From contig PWFZ01000174.1 in the NCBI GenBank assembly GCA_003555185.1, forward strand, positions 1 through 7,113: 7,113 nt of DNA, in the 5' to 3' direction. Source of the DNA: Balneolaceae bacterium (GTDB lineage: Bacteria > Bacteroidota > Rhodothermia > Balneolales > Balneolaceae). Positions within the stretch are counted from its first letter, which is position 1. Every line of letters begins with the position of its first letter. Position numbers and translations under genes: made by a program. This document shows, piece by piece, positions 1-5,651 of the stretch. The notes under the pieces were generated by a model. That model searched no databases. It had not been told where the DNA came from and saw only the letters and a list, made by a program, of their open reading frames with translations.

Positions 1-465
1 ACAGGTGTTGGCATAACCGCAATTGGATATTTTACCGATGGTTCTACACAGGAAACGTTTTTTATAAATCCTCAGGAGACGTTTCAAGAATTGCAAACTA
101 CATGGGACTGGGCTGATTTAACTATGCTTTCAATTGGAGTAGTGAATACTAATCAATCACTTAGTTCCGATTATGAATTAACTCTTATCACAGCTCCACC
201 GGATGATGACTTCATCACACAGAATTACCCTAATCCATTTAACCAAACCACAAGAATTGAATTTGCTCTCGATGACAGAAAGGATGTAAAAGTGGAAGTA
301 TACGACAGCATTGGGCGAAAAATATCCACCTTGCTAGATGGCACTATAGATAGCGGCTACCATACAGTCAACTTTGATGCGGGAGGTTTATCATCCGGAG
401 TCTATTTTTACCGTATCACGACAGATCAGACAGCTATTACACGAAAAATGGTTTTGATTAAGTGA
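1..465 (+). CDS. C-terminal part of a secreted protein with type A T9SS sorting domain (5' partial)
   Basis: The reading frame is open from base 1 to the TGA at 463-465, giving the last 154 residues of a longer protein whose start lies outside the window. Residues about 1-64 look like a beta-rich domain (alternating hydrophobic strands, including LSIGVVNTN) that I cannot assign to a family. A short acidic linker (PPDDD) leads into NYPNPFN at residues 75-81, followed by a roughly 75-residue sorting domain. This shows the usual blocks: TRIEFAL, VKVEVYDSIGRKI, the GYHTVNFDAGGLSSGVYFYRI strand pair and a terminal KMVLIK. In this family the domain directs passage through the type IX secretion system and is normally removed at the cell surface, so the parent is probably secreted or surface-attached. 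Parents of such tails include peptidases, glycosidases and adhesins; nothing left here shows which. The NYPNPFN form is typical of Balneolota, Rhodothermota and Ignavibacteria. Confidence 0.9.
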   Translation, partial: TGVGITAIGYFTDGSTQETFFINPQETFQELQTTWDWADLTMLSIGVVNTNQSLSSDYELTLITAPPDDDFITQNYPNPFNQTTRIEFALDDRKDVKVEVYDSIGRKISTLLDGTIDSGYHTVNFDAGGLSSGVYFYRITTDQTAITRKMVLIK

Positions 466-498
466 TTTTTAGAACTGAATGGCGCAAAGCGAAAACAT

Positions 499-654
499 CT
501 CCCCTTGAGGGGAGCCCATAATCATCGTTCAGATGATTTTGCGAGGGGTGTTATTTAAGGGTAGTAAATCAGTTCATATAAATTTTAATGGTTTGTGGGG
601 ACACCCCTCCAAAGTTTCGCTGAACGCTCACTTTAACTCCCCTAAAGGGGAGTT
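499..654. repeat. Composite palindromic repeat block in a convergent intergenic region
   Basis: Several inverted repeats lie close together. A CTCCCCT/AGGGGAG hairpin spans 499-514. An AATCATC/GATGATT hairpin with a 5-nt loop spans 520-538. GAGGGGTGT at 543-551 is exactly complementary to ACACCCCTC at 601-609. A perfect 9-bp stem, AACTCCCCT/AGGGGAGTT with AA between, spans 635-654. The first and last palindromes share the CTCCCCT..AGGGGAG core, so the block looks like paired copies of one motif flanking a larger stem. It sits between the converging T9SS-tail gene and hemW, where it could end transcription or fold the 3' ends of both mRNAs, but no T-tract follows any stem. G/C-rich palindromes of this style are dispersed in many Bacteroidota-related genomes (recalled, not searched). 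Confidence 0.6.
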
Positions 655-696
655 ATTCCTCCATCGCGACCATTGCTGCGTGTTTTTCACTTCGTG

Positions 697-744
697 GGTA
701 TCGCTCTGCTCGGAGCGCAGTCCCGCTCACACGGGGCGAATACC
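697..744. repeat. Three-way-junction-like inverted repeat
   Basis: GGTATCGC at 697-704 pairs with GCG-A-ATACC at 736-744 with a single bulged A (739). It encloses two small hairpins: CTGC/GCAG (706-709 with 717-720) and CCCG/CGGG (722-725 with 732-735). An alternative CGCTC/GAGCG pairing (702-706 with 713-717) competes with the first. I see no coding potential or tRNA features such as a TTC loop or CCA end. It is probably part of the same repeat-rich spacer as the 499-654 block. The rest of the 466-797 gap holds nothing I can name. Confidence 0.35.
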
Positions 745-797
745 TTTGTTACCTTCGCGGTTATCCCCCTTCAAACGTTCAGCTATAATTTACAGTT

Positions 798-1937
798 CTA
801 CTTCGTAATCAACTGAAAAACCAGATGGTCGGCTATTCGTAATCCATCAGATGTAAAGGAAATGGTATCATCTTTTATAATCACATTATTTTCATCCGCT
901 TGAAACTGAAGCCATTTCATTTGCGAATCACTGAATCTGTAGCCGTATCGATCCATTAAATGGTTGACAGACACTCCCCATTTAGTGCGTAGGCCAAGCA
1001 TCAGTCTCTCCTCAGCCATCTCATGTAAATTTAGTGTTTCCTGCTCTTCACGTACATTCTCCCAATCCTGATTCAGGTAATCCTTCAGGCTTGATTGGTT
1101 TTTCCATCGTTCGGCTTTTTCATCATCAGGCCAATATAAAGAGTGAGCCGAAGGCCCTAACCCCAGATAATTATGATGTCGCCAGTAATTGCTGTTATGT
1201 ATCGCCTCTTTTCCGGGCTTGGCAAAATTACTCACTTCGTACTGCTCAATTCCTGACTCTGAAAGCTTCTCCCGAACTAAATCAAAATGATTAGCCACGG
1301 TATCGTCACTCGCCGGTGTAACCACTCCACGCTCAACCTCTTTGCCCAGACGGGTCCCTGACTCAACCGTAAGTGAGTAAGCGGAAATATGCGGTGGGTT
1401 GAATGCCAAAAGCTGATCAATATCACGGCTCAGAATCTCCTCACTTTGACCGGGATTTCCATAAATCAGATCAGCCGTATATGAGGGGAAGTTAGCCAGT
1501 TGCAGGGCTTCCAACGCTTTTAATGCTTCTTTAGGATCGTGAGCGCGATGCATAAACCGTAAAATATCATCATCAAAAGATTGAACTCCCATACTGGCAC
1601 GATCAACACCAAAAGTCTGAATCTGATTCAAATACTCCGGAGTTACATCATCCGGATTCATCTCCAGAGTAACTTCAATCGGCTTTAAATGAAAGGTTTT
1701 ATCAAGTGCCGTAAATATACACTCCAGCTGATCCATCGTCAGCAAGGATGGAGTCCCTCCCCCAATATAGATTGTCTCAATGGTTTCATCAGAAATGGGA
1801 TGTGAACCAAACGATTTTATCTCTTCCACAAGTGCTTCCACAAAAGGAGAGCGTAATTCCTGCTTCGTCAAAAAATAAAAATCGCAATAGCTGCAGGCCT
1901 GTTTACAAAATGGAATATGTATGTAAATTCCTGCCAT
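798..1937 (-). CDS. hemW: HemW-like radical SAM protein (heme chaperone / coproporphyrinogen III oxidase-like)
   Basis: This is a 379-residue protein of normal HemW length. The radical SAM [4Fe-4S] motif C-x3-C-x2-C is at C11, C15 and C18 in HIPFCKQACSYCDF. The SAM-binding GGGTPS is at 59-64, and the family blocks MGVQSFDDDIL (116-126), DLIYGNPGQ (156-164) and YLGLGPSAHS (257-266) follow. The residue two after C18 is F20, where HemN has a fourth cysteine; that difference separates HemW from the true oxygen-independent coproporphyrinogen oxidase. The C-terminal third (from about 305, MAEERLMLGLRTKWGV) is the HemN C-terminal domain. HemW is known to bind heme and deliver it to respiratory enzymes, and older annotations call it an oxidase. 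The ATG at 1937-1935 begins the conserved MAGIYIHIPF start, so the start is secure. It has no close operon partner on either side. Confidence 0.93.
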   Translation of the reverse strand: MAGIYIHIPFCKQACSYCDFYFLTKQELRSPFVEALVEEIKSFGSHPISDETIETIYIGGGTPSLLTMDQLECIFTALDKTFHLKPIEVTLEMNPDDVTPEYLNQIQTFGVDRASMGVQSFDDDILRFMHRAHDPKEALKALEALQLANFPSYTADLIYGNPGQSEEILSRDIDQLLAFNPPHISAYSLTVESGTRLGKEVERGVVTPASDDTVANHFDLVREKLSESGIEQYEVSNFAKPGKEAIHNSNYWRHHNYLGLGPSAHSLYWPDDEKAERWKNQSSLKDYLNQDWENVREEQETLNLHEMAEERLMLGLRTKWGVSVNHLMDRYGYRFSDSQMKWLQFQADENNVIIKDDTISFTSDGLRIADHLVFQLITK

Positions 1938-2042
1938 ATATTATTGGACTGATGAAAATTCTCTATTTGAAAGAAATGCTAATATTTAGCCGGATCAAGA
2001 AAAAGTGTGCATATAAAACAAATAACACCCACTCTGTTTCTA

Positions 2043-2188
2043 CCCTTATTAGAGGCTGTGAGATTCTGTTGAACCAACAAAATCATGGATCATTCCATCG
2101 TGCTTTATTGCCACTGAAACACAGAAAAGTACAGAGCGTTCAGTGTATTTCTGTGTTTCAGTGGCATTTTCTCACAGCCTCATTAGGG
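2043..2188. repeat. Nested inverted-repeat element with four stems (MITE-like or structured RNA)
   Basis: Outer arms GAGGCTGTGAGA (2052-2063) and TCTCACAGCCTC (2170-2181) are perfect 12-bp inverted repeats. With small gaps the similarity extends outward to CCCTTATTA and its partner ATTAGGGG. Inside are three further hairpins: TGTTG/CAACA (2067-2079), ATGGA/TCCAT (2085-2098) and a perfect 19-bp stem, 2109-2127 with 2148-2166, with a 20-nt loop. The stems nest like a four-way junction with 3-10 nt single-stranded joints. The right end lies only a few bases beyond the stop codon of the gamma-carbonic anhydrase gene. No T-tract follows the long stem on the minus strand, so it is not a standard terminator. 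A non-autonomous mobile element or a structured RNA are both possible; no clear target-site duplication is visible. Confidence 0.7.
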
Positions 2189-2192
2189 GAGA

Positions 2193-2738
2193 CTAATCAG
2201 CCGAATAGAACGGATTTTTATCATACTTATCTACCTGACGATACGCCCGCTGATATTTCACATAGTTTTCGGCGTACTTAGGAATAGAATCGATCTCTTC
2301 CTGGGTAAGTTTACGGGCTTTTTTAGCCGGCGATCCCATATACATATAACCGGATTCTAATTCCTTCCCGGGGGGTACCAGAGTACCGGCTGCAATAATA
2401 ACATCTGAAGGCACAACCACTTCATCAAGAATTGTGGCATGAATTCCTACTAATACCCGATCGTGAATGGTGCACCCGTGAATCATCGCGTTGTGACCGA
2501 TGGTAACATCATCTCCAATCTTGGTAGGTCCCGTTTCATTCATCACATGAATGGAGCTGTTATCCTGTACATTGCTTCGATCGCCTATTTTAATCCAGTT
2601 AACATCACCCCGAATGGTAACATTAAACCAAACGGAGCTTTCTGAGCCAAGGGTAACATCACCAATTAAATCTGCACTTGGAGCCACAAATACGGTATCA
2701 TCAAACTTGGGAGACTTTTTTAAAAATTCGTAGATCAT
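2193..2738 (-). CDS. Gamma-class carbonic anhydrase family protein (left-handed beta-helix)
   Basis: The protein has 181 residues, normal for the YrdA/PaaY/gamma-CA family. Hexapeptide-type turns run from about residue 17 to 125 (SADLIGDVTL, TKIGDDVTIG, CTIHDRVLVGI, SDVIIAAGTLV), followed by the usual C-terminal helix (KLTQEEIDSIPKYAENYVKYQ). The three zinc-ligand histidines are in place: H64 in SSIHV, and H82 and H87 in GHNAMIHG, with the five-residue spacing of Methanosarcina Cam. R43 and D45 of RGD and the Q58-D59 pair correspond to Cam Arg59, Asp61, Gln75 and Asp76. The acidic loop that carries the Cam proton-shuttle glutamate is missing, as in most short bacterial relatives, so hydration of CO2 is possible but not certain. 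Its ATG is 3 bp after the stop of the DsbA-like gene upstream, implying cotranscription and perhaps coupled translation. Confidence 0.92.
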   Translation of the reverse strand: MIYEFLKKSPKFDDTVFVAPSADLIGDVTLGSESSVWFNVTIRGDVNWIKIGDRSNVQDNSSIHVMNETGPTKIGDDVTIGHNAMIHGCTIHDRVLVGIHATILDEVVVPSDVIIAAGTLVPPGKELESGYMYMGSPAKKARKLTQEEIDSIPKYAENYVKYQRAYRQVDKYDKNPFYSAD

Positions 2739-2741
2739 AGA

Positions 2742-3344
2742 TTAATTCCGATACATATAGAGTTCAACAAGAGATTTCATCTGTGGGTATGTTTGTGGAC
2801 TTTGTTGAATTTTTTGCCCATTCATAAAATAGGTCGGTGTTCCACCTACCGTGCGACGGATTCCTTCCTGACGATCTCGCTCCACTTTTTCTGCAATTTC
2901 TTCCGACTCCACATCAGCGCTGAATTGCTCCATGTCCAAACCTATTTCCTCAGCAAATCGTGTAAAATACTGATCAGCGTTCCCGCGTGACCATTCACTC
3001 TGGCTATCAAAAATCATTTCGTGCATTTCATCAAACTTCCCCTGATTACGTGCCGCCTCCACTGAATGAGCTGCTAACCGACTATACTCAAACCCACTTA
3101 ATGGGAAGTGGCGGTAAACTATATCTACATTATCACCGAACTCCTGAACCAAAGGTTTCATCAGTTCATGGCCATGTCTGCAAGCCGGGCATTGATAATC
3201 ACTATACTTAATAATTTCTACCTTTTGGGCGGTAGTCTCTCCTTGCGGTGAATTTGTGTTATCACTTAATCCATAATATAGTGTGCCGGCTCCTACTAAT
3301 ACAAACAGTGCCAAAAGTATATATTGAACGTTTTTATTTTTCAT
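2742..3344 (-). CDS. Membrane-anchored DsbA-family thiol-disulfide protein
   Basis: A 200-residue protein with a short basic N-terminus (MKNKN), one hydrophobic segment at about 7-25 and a Ser/Thr/Gly-rich linker, so it is probably anchored in the inner membrane with its domain in the periplasm. The thioredoxin fold begins with KVEIIKYSDYQCPACRHG; the redox site is C52-P-A-C55. A helical insertion (about 85-165) is typical of DsbA/BdbD-like thioredoxin_4 proteins. The cis-proline loop is GGTPTYFMNG with P170. RHFPLSG (78-84) is also a family block. The domain would oxidise or isomerise cysteine pairs in exported proteins; which direction cannot be told from sequence. No DsbB or VKOR partner is in the window. 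The gene is first of a likely two-gene unit with the gamma-carbonic anhydrase. The ATG at 3344-3342 gives a sensible signal-anchor; no Shine-Dalgarno is seen. Confidence 0.92.
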   Translation of the reverse strand: MKNKNVQYILLALFVLVGAGTLYYGLSDNTNSPQGETTAQKVEIIKYSDYQCPACRHGHELMKPLVQEFGDNVDIVYRHFPLSGFEYSRLAAHSVEAARNQGKFDEMHEMIFDSQSEWSRGNADQYFTRFAEEIGLDMEQFSADVESEEIAEKVERDRQEGIRRTVGGTPTYFMNGQKIQQSPQTYPQMKSLVELYMYRN

Positions 3345-3486
3345 AGGTGTGGTATTCTTTTAACGAGTTTGACAGTTGCCGTGAAACAGATGCTTCACAA
3401 GAGACTAAGTTAAACAACGAAATTCCGTAAAGAAATTACGTTGGGAATATTTCATTTAAAATCTAAGTCCGATCCTAAGGTAATAA

Positions 3487-3915
3487 TTACGAATTTTGCA
3501 GTTTACTTTTATATGCCATGGCATAAATTTTCATCTGCTTAATCATTGAAGCCAGTCCGTTTGATCGCGTTGGGGAAAGGTGCTCCTGCATTCCGATTTC
3601 TTTAATAAACGAAGGGTTAGTCGTTAAAATCGTATCTGGATCTTCACCGGAATAGAAGTTCACCATCATGGCAACCAAACCCTTGGTAATTGCAGCATCG
3701 CTGTCTGCATTATAAATGATTTTATCGCCTTCAATATCCGTAGTCAACCATACCTGAGACTGACAACCCCGTACCAGATTTTCTTCAACTTTGTGCTTTT
3801 CATCCAATGGAGAAAGCTTCTGTCCCATTTTTATAATGTGCTTATACCGCTCCTGCCAGTCAGAAAGTGACTGAAATTCACGTATAATTTTATCCTGTTT
3901 TTCTTCAATATTCAT
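3487..3915 (-). CDS. sufE: SufE-family Fe-S assembly protein (cysteine desulfurase activator)
   Basis: The 142-residue product matches SufE in length and motif order. The N-terminal helix is EKQDKIIREFQSLSDWQERYKHIIKMG. The conserved sulfur-acceptor loop VRGCQSQVWL places the catalytic cysteine at C51, the same number as in E. coli SufE. The C-terminal half carries the family's TKGLVAMMVNFYSG helix and the LSPTRSNGLASMIKQMKIYA block. SufE takes persulfide sulfur from the desulfurase SufS and passes it to the SufBCD scaffold in the cytoplasm. No other suf genes are next to it, so it is encoded away from the main operon, a common arrangement in this group. The 142-bp gap to the downstream DsbA-like gene suggests separate promoters. 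The ATG at 3915-3913 is the natural start. Confidence 0.95.
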   Translation of the reverse strand: MNIEEKQDKIIREFQSLSDWQERYKHIIKMGQKLSPLDEKHKVEENLVRGCQSQVWLTTDIEGDKIIYNADSDAAITKGLVAMMVNFYSGEDPDTILTTNPSFIKEIGMQEHLSPTRSNGLASMIKQMKIYAMAYKSKLQNS

Positions 3916-4059
3916 ACTACAAAAATCACTATTTCAGAATTAAACTCTTTAAAAATGAGCTTTAATAAACTTGAGAGCTTTGCATGATAACAAGTTAATC
4001 AAGCATCGAACGAATAAGAAATCGTTTAAGTCTGCTCATTAAATGGATACAAAAGATAA

Positions 4060-4108
4060 GAAAAAAATAGGGCTGAACAGATATTCAATTATTAATAACA
4101 TTCAGCCC
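4060..4108 (-). terminator. Intrinsic terminator of the PAS-domain gene
   Basis: On the minus strand an 8-bp stem GGGCTGAA (4108-4101) pairs with TTCAGCCC (4077-4070). It is followed directly by TATTTTTTTC (4069-4060), a proper U-tract. The 23-nt loop contains the palindrome TTATTAATAA (4089-4098), which can fold on itself. The stem starts 24 bp after the stop codon of the PAS-domain gene. The plus-strand side lacks a T-tract, so it acts in one direction. It insulates sufE from the PAS gene. Confidence 0.8.
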
Positions 4109-4131
4109 AATAACTGTCCTCAAAAAAAATA

Positions 4132-5388
4132 TTACTTTCTTTCTGATGATAATTCTGTTGATGTTGCACCTTTGATGGAATTTACTTTTGATTCAGAATC
4201 ATCCCAATCCGGCTTCGCGTAATCGATTACCTCAATGTATTCACCGGTTTTACTTTTAATTCTGAACTGCTCAGTGTTAGGCTTTCCTTCAAGAATAACA
4301 TGAAAATGATTAATAACTTTTTCTATGTCATCGCGGTGGATAAAATCAGCTAAGTTCAGACCTGAAACTTCCGAAACCTCTATACCCGTAATTTTTGAGA
4401 ACGTATCAGATACATAGTCAAAACGAAAATCATTATCTGAATCCTGAATTACTTTATAGGTAAAATCGGTAGTTTTATCGAATACGCGTGAAAAATCTTT
4501 GTTACGTTGGTTTAGAATATTCATTATGCGTTTTTTCAAAGATTTATTTTGAAAAGCAATACGCGCAATTTTCTGTCCACTTGATGTCAGAAGCCGGGCT
4601 TTAGCCTCAACCTCAATCGGGTTACTTTTCTTGTTTGTAAGAGTAAGATCATACGTAATGTCATCGAAATCACTTGGTTTAAATTCATCAAACCGGTGAC
4701 GGAATGTCTCCACTTCTTTATCACTTAACAAATCCCAAAGCTTCATCTTCTTGAGTTCTTCATCATCAAACCCAATCAAGTCTCTGAAAGCTTTATTTGT
4801 CGTTACAATATTTCCCTGTTCATCAACATCAATAAGAGTTTTTTTGGACTCTTCTGCCAGCTTATCAAACTCTATTTCGGTGTCTACAACTTTTCGCTCT
4901 GAACGCTTTCGCTCTGTAATATCATGCTGATATGAAACCCAATGAGTGATTTCTCCTTCCTTATTAGTCAATGGATGAATATCCCACTGATTTATAAATT
5001 CTGAACCATCTTTACGATAGTTAACGGTATGACCAAAAAATGCCTGACCATCTTTTAACCGCTGCTTCAGTTTATCCAAAACAGCACGGTCCGTTTTTTC
5101 ACCCTGTAACATTCTTGGAGTATTACCGATAGCTTCTTCCCGGGTATAGCCGGTCATTTCGGTAAAGCCATCATTAACATATACAATTTTAGGCCCTGGT
5201 TTTTCAATGTCGAGAGTGGTAATTACTATCGAGTCATAATCACTGCGAATTGAATCTTCTAATAACGACAAATATTCCTGATACTGATCTCTTTCTTCCT
5301 TCAACTGATTTACTAATTCTGTAAGCTCGCTTTCGGCTTGCTTGTCGCTTACATATTTCGAAATCAGATTTAATATTTTCTTATACAT
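4132..5388 (-). CDS. Three-PAS-domain protein with Cys-less LOV-like first domain and no output domain
   Basis: I take the ATG at 5388-5386 (418 residues). The same frame extends to a TTG at 5502, but those 38 extra residues are unlike a normal N-terminus and overlap a likely promoter. A coiled-coil-like segment (about 15-50, rich in E, K, Q) precedes PAS1 at about 52-158. PAS1 resembles a LOV domain: VYVNDGFTEMTGYTREEAIG, then TPRMLQG where LOV has NCRFLQG, then NYRKDG, FIN and SYQHDITER. The residues matching the flavin-contacting Asn, Asn and Gln of LOV are N123, N133 and Q154, but the adduct-forming Cys is P91. PAS2 covers about 175-280 and PAS3, of the PAS_3 type, about 298-410. No kinase, GGDEF, EAL, HTH or methyl-accepting domain follows, and a terminator lies just downstream, so the protein is complete. 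It is probably cytoplasmic and would act by protein contact; the partner is unknown. Confidence 0.85.
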   Translation of the reverse strand: MYKKILNLISKYVSDKQAESELTELVNQLKEERDQYQEYLSLLEDSIRSDYDSIVITTLDIEKPGPKIVYVNDGFTEMTGYTREEAIGNTPRMLQGEKTDRAVLDKLKQRLKDGQAFFGHTVNYRKDGSEFINQWDIHPLTNKEGEITHWVSYQHDITERKRSERKVVDTEIEFDKLAEESKKTLIDVDEQGNIVTTNKAFRDLIGFDDEELKKMKLWDLLSDKEVETFRHRFDEFKPSDFDDITYDLTLTNKKSNPIEVEAKARLLTSSGQKIARIAFQNKSLKKRIMNILNQRNKDFSRVFDKTTDFTYKVIQDSDNDFRFDYVSDTFSKITGIEVSEVSGLNLADFIHRDDIEKVINHFHVILEGKPNTEQFRIKSKTGEYIEVIDYAKPDWDDSESKVNSIKGATSTELSSERK

Positions 5389-5474
5389 GGTTGGGTATTT
5401 ATTATTGTCGTTCTTGTCCTGTTCACAAAAATGCCACGATCTTATTTCCGTGGAATATGTAAAAAGAAGATTGA

Positions 5475-5503
5475 AAAATATAATCGCTATCTGCCAAAAC
5501 AAA
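5475..5503 (-). promoter_or_regulatory. Putative Bacteroidota-type promoter of the PAS-domain gene
   Basis: Reading the minus strand, TTTG (5503-5500) is followed after 17 nt by TATATTTT (5482-5475), one base from the TAnnTTTG -7 box of Bacteroidota. It would give a leader of roughly 80 nt before the ATG at 5388, containing a small CCACG/CGTGG hairpin (5434-5438 with 5449-5453). The match is to a short, degenerate pattern, so this is only suggestive; it does support the 5388 start over the upstream TTG. Confidence 0.3.
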
Positions 5504-5517
5504 GATCAGCAGTTATA

Positions 5518-5631
5518 AAATTCCCGTGAACAGAAAAAATTCGAACGTACCGATTCCCCTTAGAAATAGACGGCAAGCTTATATAAATCAGTTATTTAGT
5601 TAGAATAACTTTTAATAATTCACGAGAATTT
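5518..5631. repeat. Widely spaced 13-bp inverted repeat
   Basis: AAATTCCCGTGAA at 5518-5530 is the reverse complement, with one mismatch, of TTCACGAGAATTT at 5619-5631. The arms enclose 88 bp that also contain a GTTATT/AATAAC hairpin (5591-5609). The unit fills most of the gap between the PAS-domain gene and the acyl-CoA dehydrogenase stop. It could be a small non-autonomous element, an operator pair or chance. No terminator-like T-tract follows the inner hairpin on the minus strand. Confidence 0.35.
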
Positions 5632-5651
5632 ATTTAAAGAACTGAAATTAA

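Noticed and set aside
660..770. Possible tRNA or tmRNA-like gene
   Set aside because: The stems do not form an acceptor/anticodon/T-arm set, and there is no TTCRA loop.
533..808. Plus-strand open frame of 91 codons
   Set aside because: It runs through the palindromic spacer and into the hemW 3' end, has no protein-like composition and no recognisable motif.
2109..2166. 19-bp stem as an intrinsic terminator for the gamma-CA gene
   Set aside because: No run of T follows the stem on the minus strand, and the stem is symmetrical and nested within another inverted repeat.
1748..2281. Plus-strand open frame of 177 codons
   Set aside because: It overlaps hemW and the gamma-CA gene on the opposite strand and crosses the inverted-repeat element; both overlapped genes are strongly supported.
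3426..3440. CGTAA/TTACG hairpin as the sufE terminator
   Set aside because: The stem is only 5 bp, A/T-rich, and has no clean U-tract after it.
5389..5502. 38-residue N-terminal extension of the PAS protein with a hydrophobic stretch
   Set aside because: It begins with TTG, carries a promoter-like sequence and a hairpin, and the ATG at 5388 begins a more natural soluble N-terminus.
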